A stretch of 39,665 bases of DNA, taken from the NCBI GenBank assembly GCA_035623275.1, contig DASPTT010000151.1:1-39665 (forward strand), written 5' to 3'. Source of the DNA: DASPTT01 sp035623275 (GTDB lineage Bacteria; Actinomycetota; Acidimicrobiia; Acidimicrobiales; UBA8190). Shown piece after piece: positions 39,461 through 39,665 of this stretch (position 1 is its first letter; each line of letters opens with the position of its first letter). The notes beneath the pieces are model-generated. The model was given only the letters and a program-made list of their open reading frames with translations. It made no database searches and was not told the origin of the DNA. A program made the translations under genes and the position numbers.

Positions 39461-39665
39461 ATGGGCATGACGCGGCGTTGTTCGCAGGAGGACCTGGACG
39501 CGGCCGTCGAGGCGGTGCTCGCCGGAGCAAGCTACAGGGCCAGCCGAGGCGTTGACCGGGGTCCCTCATACGACGGTGAGGGACTACGTCTTGCGGTGGG
39601 GTTTCGTGCGGCAGCGCGTCCCCCGGGGCGGCCCCAAGCGTGTCGTTGACGGGGTGAAGGTATCC
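39461..39665 (+). pseudogene. HTH/transposase-like gene, frameshifted and cut by the window end
   Basis: ATG 39461 has a good ribosome binding site (GGAGGT six bases upstream) and opens R-R-C-S-Q-E-D-L-D-A-A-V-E-A-V-L-A-G-A-S-Y-R-A. After about 39546 the sensible sequence continues in another frame: E-A-L-T-G-V-P-H-T-T-V-R-D-Y-V-L-R-W-G, then P-R-G-G-P-K-R-V-V. Removing one base near 39546 would restore one frame. The joined sequence looks like the N-terminal psq/HTH domain of a transposase or related DNA-binding protein. Its end lies beyond the window. Confidence 0.6.

Overview
The window is high-GC DNA with actinobacterial gene content. The main marker is the gene run fhaA-fhaB-pstP-pbpA-pknB with pabA and crgA beside it, a signature of Actinobacteria. 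F420-type LLM oxidoreductase, EthA-like monooxygenase, RipA-like NlpC/P60 and TIGR03083-type genes agree. The style (Thr-rich linkers, many start codons placed just after a TAnnnT box) would fit Acidimicrobiia, but the class is inference. Nothing here identifies a species.

Layout. 1-3.1 kb is an accessory edge: the C-terminal end of a tectonin-repeat protein, a small HTH-like protein, a DUF2255-SDR pair, a small membrane protein, and the frameshifted C-terminal half of a tyrosine integrase abutting tRNA-Leu(CAG). 3.36-10.65 kb is the growth and division signalling cluster: two FHA proteins, PP2C phosphatase, class B PBP, PASTA kinase, glutamine amidotransferase (opposite strand) and CrgA. It lacks the rodA and pknA genes usually found between these members. 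10.7-17.2 kb holds a thiolase divergent from a thioesterase, a ComF-like protein, an LLM oxidoreductase, a MarR-DHA2 exporter pair and a lone, degenerate ABC ATPase. 17.5-21.4 kb is a tight three-gene signalling operon: histidine kinase, single-domain response regulator, and REC-GGDEF-EAL c-di-GMP protein.

21.7-27.1 kb has a TIGR03083 protein, a flavodoxin, and a probable catabolic operon (PF10118 hydrolase, Baeyer-Villiger-type monooxygenase, SDR) divergent from a TetR gene, with a perfect 9-5-9 palindrome between them. 27.2-34.4 kb holds a sulfatase, a CPA1-type antiporter, tRNA-Ala(TGC), a SHOCT membrane protein, an SGNH-like secreted protein, a tyrosine phosphatase and an aldo/keto reductase. 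34.4-39.0 kb holds an NlpC/P60 hydrolase, another SDR, an MFS protein with a large extracytoplasmic insertion, and a small unknown protein. 39.0-39.66 kb is again accessory: a truncated Ig-like surface protein and a frameshifted HTH/transposase-like gene cut by the window end.

Cross-cutting signals: (i) at least ten genes have a TAnnnT hexamer 6-11 bp before the start codon and mostly no Shine-Dalgarno, suggesting leaderless transcription; (ii) three minus-strand genes (flavodoxin, antiporter, SHOCT protein) share an upstream 16-bp box resembling a DosR/DevR site; (iii) two convergent gene pairs end inside a shared hairpin whose arms contain both stop codons; (iv) one approximately 70-bp repeat occurs near both ends of the window. 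I see no CRISPR array, no intact prophage and no clear new defence system. The most unusual items are the rodA/pknA-less cluster, the DosR-like box set and the edge remnants.
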